The notes beneath the pieces were generated by a model that saw nothing but the letters and a program-made list of their open reading frames with translations, made no database searches and was not told where the DNA came from. From Eurosta solidaginis (lineage: Eukaryota; Arthropoda; Insecta; Diptera; Tephritidae): a DNA stretch of 64,000 nt. Position numbers and translations under genes: made by a program. Location: contig NC_090321.1 in the NCBI RefSeq assembly GCF_040869045.1, forward strand, positions 139,119,689 to 139,183,688. The letters are read 5' to 3'. This document shows, in pieces, positions 20,077 to 31,638 of this stretch. Numbering within the stretch: the stretch's first letter is position 1; every line of letters starts with the position of its first letter.

Positions 20077-21489
20077 TGGCGATCCTGCCTTGATTCTGCT
20101 GGCTGATTGTTCAGCCTAAGTTCATTGGCAAGGATAATAGTGGCTGATTATTCAGCCTAAGCGCTACATATATATAAACCTACTACACAAACATAATAGT
20201 TTTTTTTTTAACCGAACCAATAATTTTAATTGGGAAGAAATTAACAAAACCGATTCGACGAATACACCGCAGAAAAAGGTAAAAATACAACAAAGGCAAC
20301 AAATCACACAACAGCAACAAAAATCGGCAGTGCTAGGCGGTGCTCAAAATTTCCAACATTTTACCAAGGGGAGCCGCGGCAAGCGAAGTGGAATAATATT
20401 TTCTAAATAATTGGGAAGAAATTAACAAAGCCGATTCAACGAATAACCTGCAGAAAAGGTAAAAATACTACAAAGGCAACAAATCTCACAACAGCAACAA
20501 GAAATCGACAGTGCTAGGCGGTGCTCCAAGTTGCCAAACATTCTACCAAGTGGCGCCGCGGCAAGGGAAGTGGAATAATATTTGCCCGATAATTGGGAAG
20601 AATATAAAGAAAGCCAAAGGTTTGGCAAAGACACAGCAAAAAATAAAAAGGACAAAATTCAAGAAAGGTAGCAAATATCTATTATAATAATTAACAATGG
20701 TAATTATTTTTAAGTAGGTAACAATAACAATATTCCGGCAACCTAACGGCTGCCTAATGACAAGCAAAAATTATATTTTTGGTGTAAAAACTTTTTTTCC
20801 TAATTAATGAATTATGTTCCCAGAAGAGGACATACAAAAACAAAGTCAATTTGACCAAATTTTGAATAAATTAATTAGATTTTTTTTTAACTCGTAGAAC
20901 TTAGGCAGATCAATGAATATGACGAAAAAGAGAAAAAAAACTATGAAGCCCAAAGTGGCATAGAAAATGAAATAGAAATAAAAATAACATATAAATGAAA
21001 ATTGCAGAGAAATAAATTTTCAAATTCCAATATTCTGTAAAGTTTGTTAAATAAATTATATTTTGAAAAAAAAATATATATTTTTAAAAAGAAAAAATTT
21101 TACAAACAAGAAAGTTGTAAAATAAAATTTTACGTAAGAACAAAATCAATAATTTTATTAGGCCTAAATTAGTCATTTTTCATATTCTTAGTCCTTTTTT
21201 TCAAAACAGGAAAATTATTAAAAGAAATTTTTATTTCTCACAATGTCTTGTTGGAAAAAATTGGCAAACGACATTACGATAGCCATAGCTGGTTATGAGA
21301 TAGTAAAAGAAAACTCGAAAACAATAAGAAAATAATAATACATAAAAATAGACTTAAATTAATAGAATAAGTAAATTTTCAACCTATAAACATAAAATAC
21401 AAAATGTATAATTAATTTATATTTAACTAAATAAAAATAGAATGCTCATGCATTCGCAAAACGCATAAGCATTCTGAAAAAAAGGGAGA
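20077..21489 (+). other. Internal region of unit 2, deletion derivative
   Basis: Leader palindromes, two copies of the 180-bp repeat, then the start of the membrane-protein frame (ATG at about 21243). This is fused after about 25 codons to the distal AT-rich segment (AAACAATAAGAAAATAATAA). About 1.6 kb present in unit 1 is missing. The same junction is found in units 3 and 4. Confidence 0.75.
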
Positions 21490-21965
21490 TGTAGTGTAAA
21501 CAGCCAACAATTTCAATGCCAAATAGTAAACCACTTAATGTGCTACCCTGTAACAAAAAGAACCTAAATTTTAATCAGCACAAAACGGGGCATTTACTAA
21601 TTGTTGCTGATAGATCAATTCACACGATTTAATACAGATGTGTGTACACCGCGCGACTAAACCAAATTTGCATTAAGGCAAATTTGCTGATATTGTATTT
21701 CCCACAGATGTCAAAACTCAACACAAATATCTAGGTACATATTTGTGTCGATTGGTATGTAGGTATGTAAGTATGTATGTTTGAAGTAAATATGTATGTA
21801 AGAATATGTTTAGACTAAGTAAGTATGTATGTGTAAAGTAAATATGTATGTAAGAATATGTTTGGAATAATGTAGTATAAATAAGCTAACAATATTTGAA
21901 TAAAGATTCATTCACTCATTCACACTTACACCTCACAACCACTCTATTCATTTTTCATTTTTTTA
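21490..21965 (+). repeat. LTR C of the tandem array
   Basis: 476 bp. The following PBS-like site reads TGGCGATTCTGGC, two changes from the other units. Confidence 0.9.
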
Positions 21966-23387
21966 TGGCGATTCTGGCTTGATTCTGCTGGCTGATTGTT
22001 CAGCCTAAGTTCATTGGCAAGGATAATAGTGGCTGATTATTCAGCCTAAGCGCTACATATATATAAACCTACTACACAAACATAATAGTTTTTTTTTTTA
22101 ACCGAACCAATAATTTTAATTGGGAAGAAATTAACAAAACCGATTCGACGAATACACCGCAGAAAAAGGTAAAAATACAACAAAGGCAACAAATCACACA
22201 ACAGCAACAAAAACAGACAGTGCTAGGCGGTGCTCAAAATTTCCAACATTTTACCAAGTGGAGCCGCGGCAAGCGAAGTGGAATAATATTTTCTAAATAA
22301 TTGGGAAGAAATTAACAAAGCCGATTCAACGAATACCCTGCAGAAAAGGTAAAAATACTACAAAGGCAACAAATCTCACAACAGCAACAAGAAATCGACA
22401 GTGCTAGGCGGTGCTCCAAATTGCCAAACATTCTACCAAGTGGCGCCGCGGCAAGGGAAGTGGAATAATATTTGCCCGATAATTGGGAAGAATATAAAGA
22501 AAGCCAAATGTTTGGCAAAGACACAGCAAAAAATAAAAAGGACACAATTCAAGAAAGGTAGCAAATATCTATTATAATAATTAACAATGATAATTATTTT
22601 TAAGTAGGTAACAATAACAATATTCCGGCAACCTAACGGCTGCCTATTGACAAGCAAAAATTATATTTTTGCTGTAAAAACTTTTTTTCCTAATTAATGA
22701 ATTATGTTCCCAGAAGAGAACATACAAAATCAAAGTCAATTTGACCAAATTTTGAATAAATTAGTTAGATTTTTTTTAAATCGTAGAACTTAGGCAGATC
22801 AATGAATATGACGAAAAAGAGAAAAAAAACTATGAAGCCCAAAGTGGCATAGAAAATGAAATAGAAATAAAAATAACATATAAATGAAAATTGCAGAGAA
22901 ATAAATTTTCAAATTCCAATATTCTGTAAAGTTTGTTAAATAAATTATATTTTGAAAAAAAAAATATATATATATTTTTAAAAAGAAAAAATTTTACAAA
23001 CAAGAAAGTTGTAAAATAAAATTTTACATAAGAACAAAATCAATAATTTTATTAGGCCTAAATTAGTCATTTTTCATATTCTTAGTCCTTTTTTTTTCAA
23101 AACAGGAAAATTATTAAAGGAAATTTTTATTTCTCACAATGTCTTGTTGGAAAAAATTGGCAAACGACATTACGATAGCCATAGCTGGTTATGAGATAGT
23201 AAAAGAAAACTCGAAAACAATAAGAAAATAATAATACATAAAAATAGACTGAAATTAATAGAATAAGTAAATTTTCAACCTATAAACATAAAATACAAAA
23301 TGTAGAATTAATTTATATTTAACTAAATAAAAATAGAATGCTCAGGCATTCGCAAAACGCATAAGCATTCTAAAAAAAAAAGGGAGA
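21966..23387 (+). other. Internal region of unit 3, deletion derivative
   Basis: Near-identical to unit 2, including the deletion junction and two copies of the 180-bp repeat. Confidence 0.75.
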
Positions 23388-23864
23388 TGTAGTGTAAACA
23401 GCCAACAATTTCAATGCCAAATAGCAAACCACTTAATGTGCTACCCTGTAACAAAAAGAGCCTAAATTTTAATCAGCACAAAACGGGGCATTTACTAATT
23501 GTTGCTGATAGATCAATTCACACGATTTAATACAGATGTGTGTACACCGCGCGACTAAACCAAATTTGCATTAAGGCAAATTTGCTGATATTGTATTTCC
23601 CACAGACGTCAAAACTCAACACAAATATCTAGGTACATATTTGTGTCGATTGGTATGTAGGTATGTAAGTATGTATGTTTAAAGTAAATAGTTATGTAAG
23701 AATATGTTTAGACTAAGTAAGTATGTATGTTTAAAGTAAATATGTATGTAAGAATATGTTTAGAATAATGTAGTATAAATAAGCTAACAATATTTGAATA
23801 AAGATTCATTCACTCATTCACACTTACACCTCACAACCACTCTATTCATTTTTCATCTTTTTTA
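23388..23864 (+). repeat. LTR D of the tandem array
   Basis: 477 bp, preceded by AAAAAAAAAAGGGAGA and followed by TGGCGATCCTGCC. Confidence 0.9.
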
Positions 23865-25645
23865 TGGCGATCCTGCCTTGATTCTGCTGGCTGATTGTTC
23901 AGCCTAAGTTCATTGGCAAGGATAATAGTGGCTGATTATTCAGCCTAAGCGCTACATATATGTATATAAACCTACTACACAAACATAATAGTTTTTTTTT
24001 TTAACCGAACCAATAATTTTAATTGGGAAGAAATTAACAAAACCGATTCGACGAATACACCGCAGAAAAAGGTAAATATACAACAAAGGCAACAAATCAC
24101 ACAACAGCAACAAAAATCGACAGTGCTAGGCGGTGCTCAAAATTTTCAACATTTTACCAAGTGGAGCCGCGGCAAGCGAAGTGGAATAATATTTTCTAAA
24201 TAATTGCGAAGAAATTAACAAAGCCGAATCAACGAATACCCTACAGAAAAGGTAAAAATACTACAAAGGCAACAAATCTCACAACAGCAACAAGAAATCG
24301 ACAGTGCTAGGCGGTGCTCAAAATTTCCAACATTTTACCAAGTGGAGCCGCGGCAAGCGAAGTGGAATAATATTTTCTAAATAATTGGGAAGAAATTAAC
24401 AAAGCCGATTCAACGAATACCCTGCAGAAAAGGTAAAAATACTACAAAGGCAACAAATCTCACAACAGCAACAAGAAATCGACAGTGCTAGGCGGTGCTC
24501 CAAATTGCCAAACATTTTACCAAGTGGAGCCGCGGCAAGCGAAGTGGAATAATATTTTCTAAATAATTGGGAAGAAATTAACAAAGCCGATTCAACGAAT
24601 ACCCTGCAGAAAAGGTAAAAATACTACAAAGGCAACAAATCTCACAACAGCAACAAGAAATCGACAGTGCTAGGCGGTGCTCCAAATTGCCAAACATTTT
24701 ACCAAGTGGCGCCGTGGCAAGGGAGGTGGAATAATATTTGCCCGATATTTGGGAAGAATATAAAGAAAGCCGGTTTGGCAAAGACACAGCAAAAAATAAA
24801 AAGGACAAAATTCAAGAAAGGTAGCAAATATCTATTATAATAATTAACAATGATAATTATTTTTAAGTAGGTAACAATAACAATATTCCGGCAACCTAAC
24901 GGCTGCCTATTGACAAGCAAAAATTATATTTTTGCTGTAAAAACTTTTTTTTCCTAATTAATGAATTATGTTCCCAGAAGAGAACATACAAAATCAAAGT
25001 CAATTTGACCAAATTTTGAATAAATTAGTTAGATTTTTTTTAACTCGTAGAACTTAGGCAGATCAATGAATATGACGAAAAAGAGAAAAAAAACTATGAA
25101 GCCCAAAGTGGCATAGAAAATGAAATAGAAATAAAAATAACATATAAATCAAAATTGCAGAGAAATAAATTTTCAAATTCCAATATTCTGTAAAGTTTGT
25201 TAAATAAATTATATTTTGAAAAAAAAAAATATATATTTTTAAAAAGAAAAAAATTTACAAACAAGAAAGTTGTAAAATAAAATTTTACGTAAGAACAAAA
25301 TCAATAATTTTATTAGGCCTAAATTAGTCCTTTTTCATATTCTTAGTCCTATTTTTCAAAACAGGAAAATTATTAAAGGAAATTTTTATTTCTCACAATG
25401 TCTTGTTGGAAAAAATTGGCAAACGACATTACGATAGCCATAGCTGGTTATGAGATAGTAAAAGAAAACTCGAAAACAATAAGAAAATAATAATACATGA
25501 AAATAGACTTAAATTAATAGAATAAGTAAATTTTCAACCTATAAACATAAAATACAAAATGTAGAATTAATTTATATTTAACTAAATAAAAATAGAATGC
25601 TCATGCATTCGCAAAACGCATAAGCATTCTGAAAAAAAAGGGAGA
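23865..25645 (+). other. Internal region of unit 4, deletion derivative with four 180-bp repeats
   Basis: Same deletion junction as units 2 and 3, but the 180-bp repeat has expanded to four copies, which accounts for the extra length of about 360 bp. Confidence 0.75.
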
Positions 25646-26122
25646 TGTAGTGTAAACAGCCAACAATTTCAATGCCAAATAGTAAACCACTTAATGTGCT
25701 ACCCTGCAACAAAAAGAGCCTAAATTTTAATCAGCACAAAACGGGGCATTTAATAATTGTTGCTGATAGATCAATTCACACGATTTAATACAGTTGTGTG
25801 TACACCGCGCGCCTAAACCAAATTTGCATTAAGGCAAATTTGCTGATATTGTATTTCCCACAGACGTCAAAACTCAACACAAATATCTAGGTACATATTT
25901 GTGTCGATTGGTATGTAGGTATGTAAGTATGTATGTTTAAAGTAAATATGTATGTAAGAATATGTTTAGACTAAGTAAGTATGTATGCTTAAAGTAAATA
26001 TGTATGTAAGAATATGTTTAGAATAATGTAGTATAAATAAGCTAACAATATTTGAATAAAGATTCATTCACTCATTCACACTTACACCTCACCACCACTC
26101 TATTCATTTTTCATCTTTTTTA
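25646..26122 (+). repeat. LTR E of the tandem array
   Basis: 477 bp. The PBS-like site reads TGGCGATCCTGTC, one change. Confidence 0.9.
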
Positions 26123-27108
26123 TGGCGATCCTGTCTTGATTCTGCTGGCTGATTGTTCAGCCTAAGTTCATTGGCAAGGATAATAGTGGCTGATTATTCA
26201 GCCTAAGCGCTACATATATATAAACCTACTACACAAACATAATAGTTTTTTTTTTTTTAACCGAACCAATAATTTTAATTGGGAAGAAATTAACAAAACC
26301 GATTCGACGAATACACCGCAGAAAAAGGTAAAAATACAACAAAGGCAACAAATCACACAACAGCAACAAAAATCGACAGTGCTAGGCGGTGCTCAAAATT
26401 GCCAACATTTTACCAAGTGGAGCCGCGGCAAGGGAAGTGGAATAATATTTGCCCGATAATTGGGAAGAAATTAAAGAAAGCCGGTTTGGCAAAGACACAG
26501 CAAAAAATAAAAAGGACAAAATTCAAGAAAGGTAGCAAATATCTATTATAATAATTAACAATGATAATTATTTTTAAGTAAGTAACAATAACAATATTCC
26601 GGCAACCTAACGGCTGCCTATTGACAAGCAAAAATTACATTTTTGCTGTAAAAACTTTTTTTCGTAATTAATGAATTATGTTCCCAGAAGAGAACATACA
26701 AAATCAAAGTCAATTTGACCAAATTTTGAATAAATTAGTTAGATTTTTTTTAACTCGTAGAACTTAGGCAGATCAATGAATATGATGAAAAAGAGAAAAA
26801 AAACTATGAAGCCCAAAGTGGCATAGAAAATGAAATAGAAATAAAAATAACATATAAATGAAAATTGCAGAGAAATAAATTTTCAAATTCCAATGTTCTG
26901 TAAAGTTTGTTAAATAAATTATATTTTGAAAAAAAAAATATATATATTTTTAAAAAGAAAAAATTTTACAAACAAGAAAGTTGTAAAATAAAATTTTACG
27001 TAAGAACAAAATCAATAATTTTATTAGGCCTAAATTAGTCCTTTTTCATATTCTTAGTCCTTTTTTTCAAAACAGGAAAATTATTAAAGGAAATTTTTAT
27101 TTCTCACA

Positions 27109-27360
27109 ATGTCTTGTTGGAAAAAATTGGCAAACGACATTACGATAGCCATAGCTGGTTATGACATAGTAAAAGAAAACTCAGGAAATTCGGAAAACAA
27201 GGTATCAGAGAACCGAATAATTAAATATGAGCCACCAGTTGAAGAAGAAACCAACAACATTCAAAACATCCCCGACGTTTGGTTATTCGTTTTATTTTGC
27301 GCATTCATACTATTGATCATTGCAATAGATTTGATGCTCAAAAATTATATCAAAATTTAA
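27109..27360 (+). CDS. Small C-terminally anchored membrane-type protein (83 aa) of unit 5, function unknown
   Basis: The intact frame begins MSCWKKLAND. A polar, acidic stretch (EPPVEEET near 47-54) follows, then a strongly hydrophobic segment at about residues 57-76 (WLFVLFCAFILLIIAI), and a short basic tail (LKNYIKI). This layout predicts a tail-anchored single-pass membrane protein. Unit 1 keeps the frame apart from one stop; units 2-4 keep only the first 25 codons. No homologue is recognised. It could be a remnant of an env- or accessory-type gene of the parental element, but nothing in the sequence proves expression. Confidence 0.45.
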   Translation: MSCWKKLANDITIAIAGYDIVKENSGNSENKVSENRIIKYEPPVEEETNNIQNIPDVWLFVLFCAFILLIIAIDLMLKNYIKI

Positions 27361-27703
27361 TTTAGACAGCAAAAAAACCTTCAAGAGCGTATTTAAAAAC
27401 AAAAATCTTATTGACTTACCACTAAAACCCCATTTCCAAAAAAAAAAATCTCAATATGCTTCAATTAACAGTATATTTTCTTGAGACAGCTTTATCAGCA
27501 CTGTCTAAGTTCGATAGCAAACCAAAAATTTGAATAATCTTTTTGGATGCTCATAGCATCTTTGTAAAAGTTTTGATAGACAATTTTTAAAAAAATGCAT
27601 GTTCTTAATATTCTTCTAAATAATTACATACCCATTATAAAAATTACGAATTTGATATTTATTCACAATTTATGCTTCAAAGAGTACATAGCTAGAAAGG
27701 AAA

Positions 27704-27832
27704 ATGTCAGTGGAAGCAGGCAAAATTCTAAAAGAAAAAAAAAAAACAGCCAATAACACTATTACCAACAGTAATGAAGAAACTAAGGGTCACAAAGAGA
27801 ACCTTATTATAAATAAAGCGCTTAGTAAATAA
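27704..27832 (+). CDS. Small conserved open frame (42 aa) of unit 5, function unknown
   Basis: Counterpart of 18362-18490, starting MSVEAGK, with identical length and stop position. It is basic and has no recognisable domain. Conservation may simply reflect the common origin of the units. Confidence 0.3.
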   Translation: MSVEAGKILKEKKKTANNTITNSNEETKGHKENLIINKALSK

Positions 27833-27941
27833 ATAAATTTGCAATTAGACATGTCGCGCTCGTTTTCATCCAAAAGGATAGAAACTTTGTAGCATAATAA
27901 GCAACCGGATTGTTGAGGAATTTATTGACTTAGGACAATAT

Positions 27942-28445
27942 TGTAGGGGACCTAGTTTACTGAATCAAGATTGAGTCAAGTGTAACCCTAATTCTCCAAT
28001 GTAGGACCTAGACCAAGATGAAGTGTGGATTTGAGTATTATCTTAGCTCTCCAGCCGCATTTGTCCGAGCATTAAAATGCACGCTTTGATTCCTGAATAA
28101 AGACATACAACAGGTTTAAGTCTGCAGTCAAGAATAATTTATTTTGGCTCATCGCCAGCTTTTATATGTTTACAGTGAAATTCTTAATTATACTCATGCA
28201 TAAAAAATTGCTCAATTGCTAAATTGATATTAAATATTTTTCATATTTGATTTTTGCTTGAAATACATACAAATGCTTAACTGCTAATTGTTTCTGAAAT
28301 AAGTGTGCCACTTTTAATGCGATCATTCATACATTGCTAAGCTAGGTGTCACAGATGGTTCATAAGTAAAGCTATGCAATCGAGACATCAAACATGTTGA
28401 CTCAGCAATATGTATCGCGTGCATTAGTGTGGTCAGGCACACTAA
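27942..28445 (+). mobile_element. LTR-like insertion in unit 5
   Basis: Unit 1 reads GACAATATTCAACCAGG without interruption. Here 504 bp starting TGTAGGGGACC lie between two copies of AATAT (27937-27941, 28446-28450). An AATAAAG signal lies near 28100. A 5-bp duplication and TGT start suggest a solo LTR, but the 3' end (CACACTAA) is not a standard CA, so the class is uncertain. Confidence 0.5.
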
Positions 28446-29415
28446 AATATTCAACCAGGTTGAAAAATGCCGGCAATCTAGGACTTGTAAGAGAAAAAGA
28501 CACTTGTCCCTTAGGAGCCAAATTGGTCAAGAATAATGAATACTCAAGTAAGCATATTTAAAAATAAAAATAAAATAGGTACCCAAGTTCTCAAAGATCT
28601 AATATTTGCATTAACCCCAGAAGTTATGCATGTGACAAATGTCCACAGAAATTAAAGAAATTCTTCATAAATATCATGACGATCCAATCTGGGAAGGCCA
28701 CCCACGAACCGCATGACACATAAGATCTAATAAAAAATATTGCTGGAAAAAATGAAAATGGTATGACAAATTTTTGCATCCACTGCACCCATTGGTTTAA
28801 CCACTTATCACTATATAACTACTTTTTGTCCAAGCAGCAACTGAATCTACCCAATCTACTGTATATAATACGCTCAGAGATCCCGCTTTTCGATCAATGT
28901 CAATTTTCAACCTATGATGACAGTAACCATTATCTTATTCTATACGTTTTAATTTTAATTTAAAATGGACTACCAATACAAAAGCTTTGTTTAACCGTTT
29001 TCATATAGGGAAACCTCGCCTTTTAGAGAGGCCATAATTTTACATAATAGGATTTTTGGATCTAGATAAATAGATAGTAGATATATAAGGCTCTGTAGAT
29101 TAGGAAAAATAATTTTATTAATAACCTGTGGAATAGAAAATATCAATAAGAAAAATTATTTTTTTACTAACCTATAAAGTAGGAAATATCGATAGTAAAA
29201 ATAATTACACTTTAATCCCGTGTAGAATAGGAAATAATGATAAGCAAAATTTTCCCATTAACATAGAAAATAGCGTTATCATAAACAATAAGAAAATAAT
29301 AATACACAAAAATAGACTTAAATTAATAGAATAAGTAAATTTTCAACCTATAAACATAAAATACAAAATATAGAATTAATTTATATTTAACTAAATAAAA
29401 ATAGAATGCTCATGT

Positions 29416-29646
29416 GGTACATATTTGTGTCGATTTGTATGTAGGTATGTACGTATGTATGTTTAAAGTAAATATGTATGTAAGAATATGTTTAAACTAA
29501 GTACGTATGTATGTTTAAAGTAAATATGTATGTAAGAATATGTTTAGAATAATTTAGTATAAATAAGCTAAATATTTTAATAAAGATTCACTCACTCATT
29601 CAGACTTTCACCTCGCAAACCCTCTATTCATTTTTCACCTTTTATA
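29416..29646 (+). repeat. LTR F of the tandem array (outer right, 5'-truncated)
   Basis: The last 231 bp of the LTR. It ends CACCTTTTATA like LTR A and shares CGATTTGTATGTAGG with LTR A rather than CGATTGGTATG of LTRs B-E. CTAT follows at 29647-29650. Confidence 0.85.
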
Positions 29647-29650
29647 CTAT

Positions 29651-29843
29651 AAGTGGACGCCTTTTCGAGATATCGCCATAAAGGTGGACCAGGGGTGACT
29701 ATAATGTGTTTGTACGATATGGGTATCAAATGAAAAGTGTTAATGATTATTTAAAAGGGATGGGCCTTATTTCTATAGGTGGACACCTTTTCGAGATATC
29801 GCCATATAGGTGGACCAGGGGTGACTCTATAATGTGTTTGTAC
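29651..29843 (-). repeat. 130-bp tandem repeat, about 1.5 units
   Basis: Resumes the array broken at 13332 (AAGTGGACGCCTTTTCGAG) and is cut at GTAC (29840-29843) by the next insertion. Confidence 0.85.
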
Positions 29844-30197
29844 TGTAAGATGGCATTAAAAGAAATTAAATTTGGGAAGTGCCATTTAAGCGGCAACATG
29901 ATTGAATTGACTTTATTCAGTAAATTTCGGCTTATTTATACTAAAATATTTTATACAAATTCTTATGGATTAAAGTTCCTATATACTAATCATACGTACA
30001 TACATACATATTGCATGAGCGATGTAAACGTTTGTACATAGCAACCGTTCGCACGGTCGCTGGTGCATAAGCGTGGCTCATATATCGCACGGGCTTCGCT
30101 TGTTTGCCTGTCTGTGGGATCGTGATTATGTTGATATTGCTTATTATAAACACATTTATACTTACGACATAAGCAGAGTGTCAAATGCACTGCAGCG

Positions 30198-30234
30198 CAC
30201 AATGTTTCGTGTAGAACAAGCTAGCTGGACAAAA
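30198..30234 (+). repeat. Left terminal inverted repeat of the Transib element
   Basis: 37 bp, CACAATGTTTCGTG..., matching the inverted right end at 36 of 37 positions. Confidence 0.9.
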
Positions 30235-30946
30235 TTATTTTATGAGATTTTCCGTTTGATATGCAGTCATTTATTAGAACTACGTCATTTTTTTCCGCCA
30301 TATGTTCTTTTTTTTATTTTTTTCCAAAATTTTACTTCATATGCATACATTTGCTTATTTCATATACAGTAACTCATGTGAATAAGTGACATAGATCCAA
30401 AAAAATTTAAAGGACTTAAGAATATTACTTTATTGTACTTAAATTGAATGGACTACAAATCTCAATACTCTAAAAAATTCTAAAAATTCGGAAAAAAATT
30501 AAAACTTTTTATGAAAATTCGCCGAATTTTTCAAGCATTTTTGAAATATAATCTAGTTTTTGTTATAGATCGTGACAAATTTTCTTATGGGAATTAGTTA
30601 AAATAAATTTGCGAAAGCGAAAATTGTAAGAATTGTGCAAAAAGGGTGTCTACTTATTTATGAGAGTGACTGTACATATGTACACACATATTTTGTATTT
30701 ATTTGAGTATTTATCCTGGCACTATAATTTTTACAAAATTATTTTGTAGTACCAGTCAGGAATGTAAAAGTGAATTACAATAATAATAATAACAATGTAA
30801 ATAAGTAAATTAATTATGTGAAAATTACTTATTACAAAAACTTAAAAGTAAAGTATCATACAAAGTACAAAAACAATAGATTTAAATTAAATAAAACCTG
30901 ATCCAACAAAAAGTTATAGAGTGGGTTATCTTTTATAATTATGTTA

Positions 30947-31638
30947 TTATTCGCTATCATCACTTTCATTCGATGAGTCACTTGTGGAATAGTCATGAGC
31001 ATCAGCAACACTACTGTGAAAGCTTGAAACAACTGGGGTATTTATTGACTCCTCAACATTATCGGGGGACAGTAAGTTTAAGACTTCTGAAGTCAGACTT
31101 TTAAATTTTTCTTAGGTATCTCCCTAAAACTGTTAACTAAAGGATCCGATGTTATAAGCAACATATTCATAAGATCTCTGTTCGTGGCTTCACGCAACTG
31201 CTTTTGTATGTTATCATCCCTGAATCGTCTCAAATCTTTGTTACGGGCTTCCTGTGCTTCCTCAGAAAGTTGACCAATAGGTAAAATTGCTGATTTTATA
31301 ATATCAGTACTATGTACTATGATTTTATGAACTGTAACAGGTATATTAAACCATGGATAGAGATCTATGTATAGTTTTTTAGTCTCGACCGCAAATTTTT
31401 CAAATCTTTGGATATTTATATTGTACCCAGATGCTAATGCGCGAAGGAGAGTGTCGAATCTTTTGATGAGCGTAACATCCAGTCCCGTAATCTCAGCACC
31501 AGCCTCAGAATTTTCGAAGAACCTACGAGCAGTGTTGCCGTCATTAGTATTGCCGAAACCTGGTTTTGGTTTATCTACTATCAATCCAAGTTTTGCAGTA
31601 TTTATATTACATTCAGGTATTGGCGTAGATGCTACCAA
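30947..31638 (-). pseudogene. Transib transposase, C-terminal catalytic part (RAG1-like)
   Basis: The frame at 31638-31093 has FGNTNDGNTARRFF, PVTVHKIIVHSTDII and LSEEAQEARNKDLRRFR. The last two align with the RAG1 core segment containing FHKTLAH and SEGNESGNKLFRRFR, whose Glu is the third catalytic residue, so the corresponding Glu is retained. A single-base frameshift near 31105 ends this frame early. The next frame continues to a stop at 30947-30949 with an acidic, serine-rich tail (TSDSSNESDDSE). The N-terminal two thirds, including both catalytic Asp residues, are not found. A 93-codon minus frame at 31709-31990 might be a remnant of the N-terminal exon, unproven. Confidence 0.75.

Larger units (their letters stand above)
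27361..29415 (+). other. 3' part of the unit 5 internal region
   Basis: Counterpart of 18031-19586 with an insertion at 27942-28445. It ends in a deletion that removes the polypurine tract and the first half of LTR F: ATAGAATGCTCATG joins directly to the LTR interior GGTACATATTTGTG. Confidence 0.65.
13333..29646 (+). mobile_element. Tandem array of five units of a pol-less LTR retrotransposon sharing six LTRs
   Basis: LTRs start at 13333, 19600, 21490, 23388 and 25646, with a 5'-truncated sixth at about 29416-29646. Each complete LTR (about 477 bp) is followed directly by a PBS-like TGGCGATCCTGCC; those at 19600, 21490, 23388 and 25646 are preceded by a polypurine tract ending AAAGGGAGA. Neighbouring units therefore share one LTR. 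CTAT flanks only the whole array (13329-13332 and 29647-29650), so it behaves as one insertion expanded afterwards. No gag, RT or integrase motif was found; the internal DNA holds two small open frames and a 180-bp repeat. Superfamily is undetermined. Confidence 0.85.

Noticed and set aside
13333..29646. Tandem LTR array as a pure assembly duplication
   Set aside because: Units differ in repeat number, private insertions, deletion state and point changes, and a single target duplication flanks the array. An assembly error in the central near-identical units cannot be fully excluded without reads.
29706..30372. Open frames of about 100 codons on +
   Set aside because: They straddle the satellite, solo LTR and Transib terminus, so they are chance frames across element boundaries.
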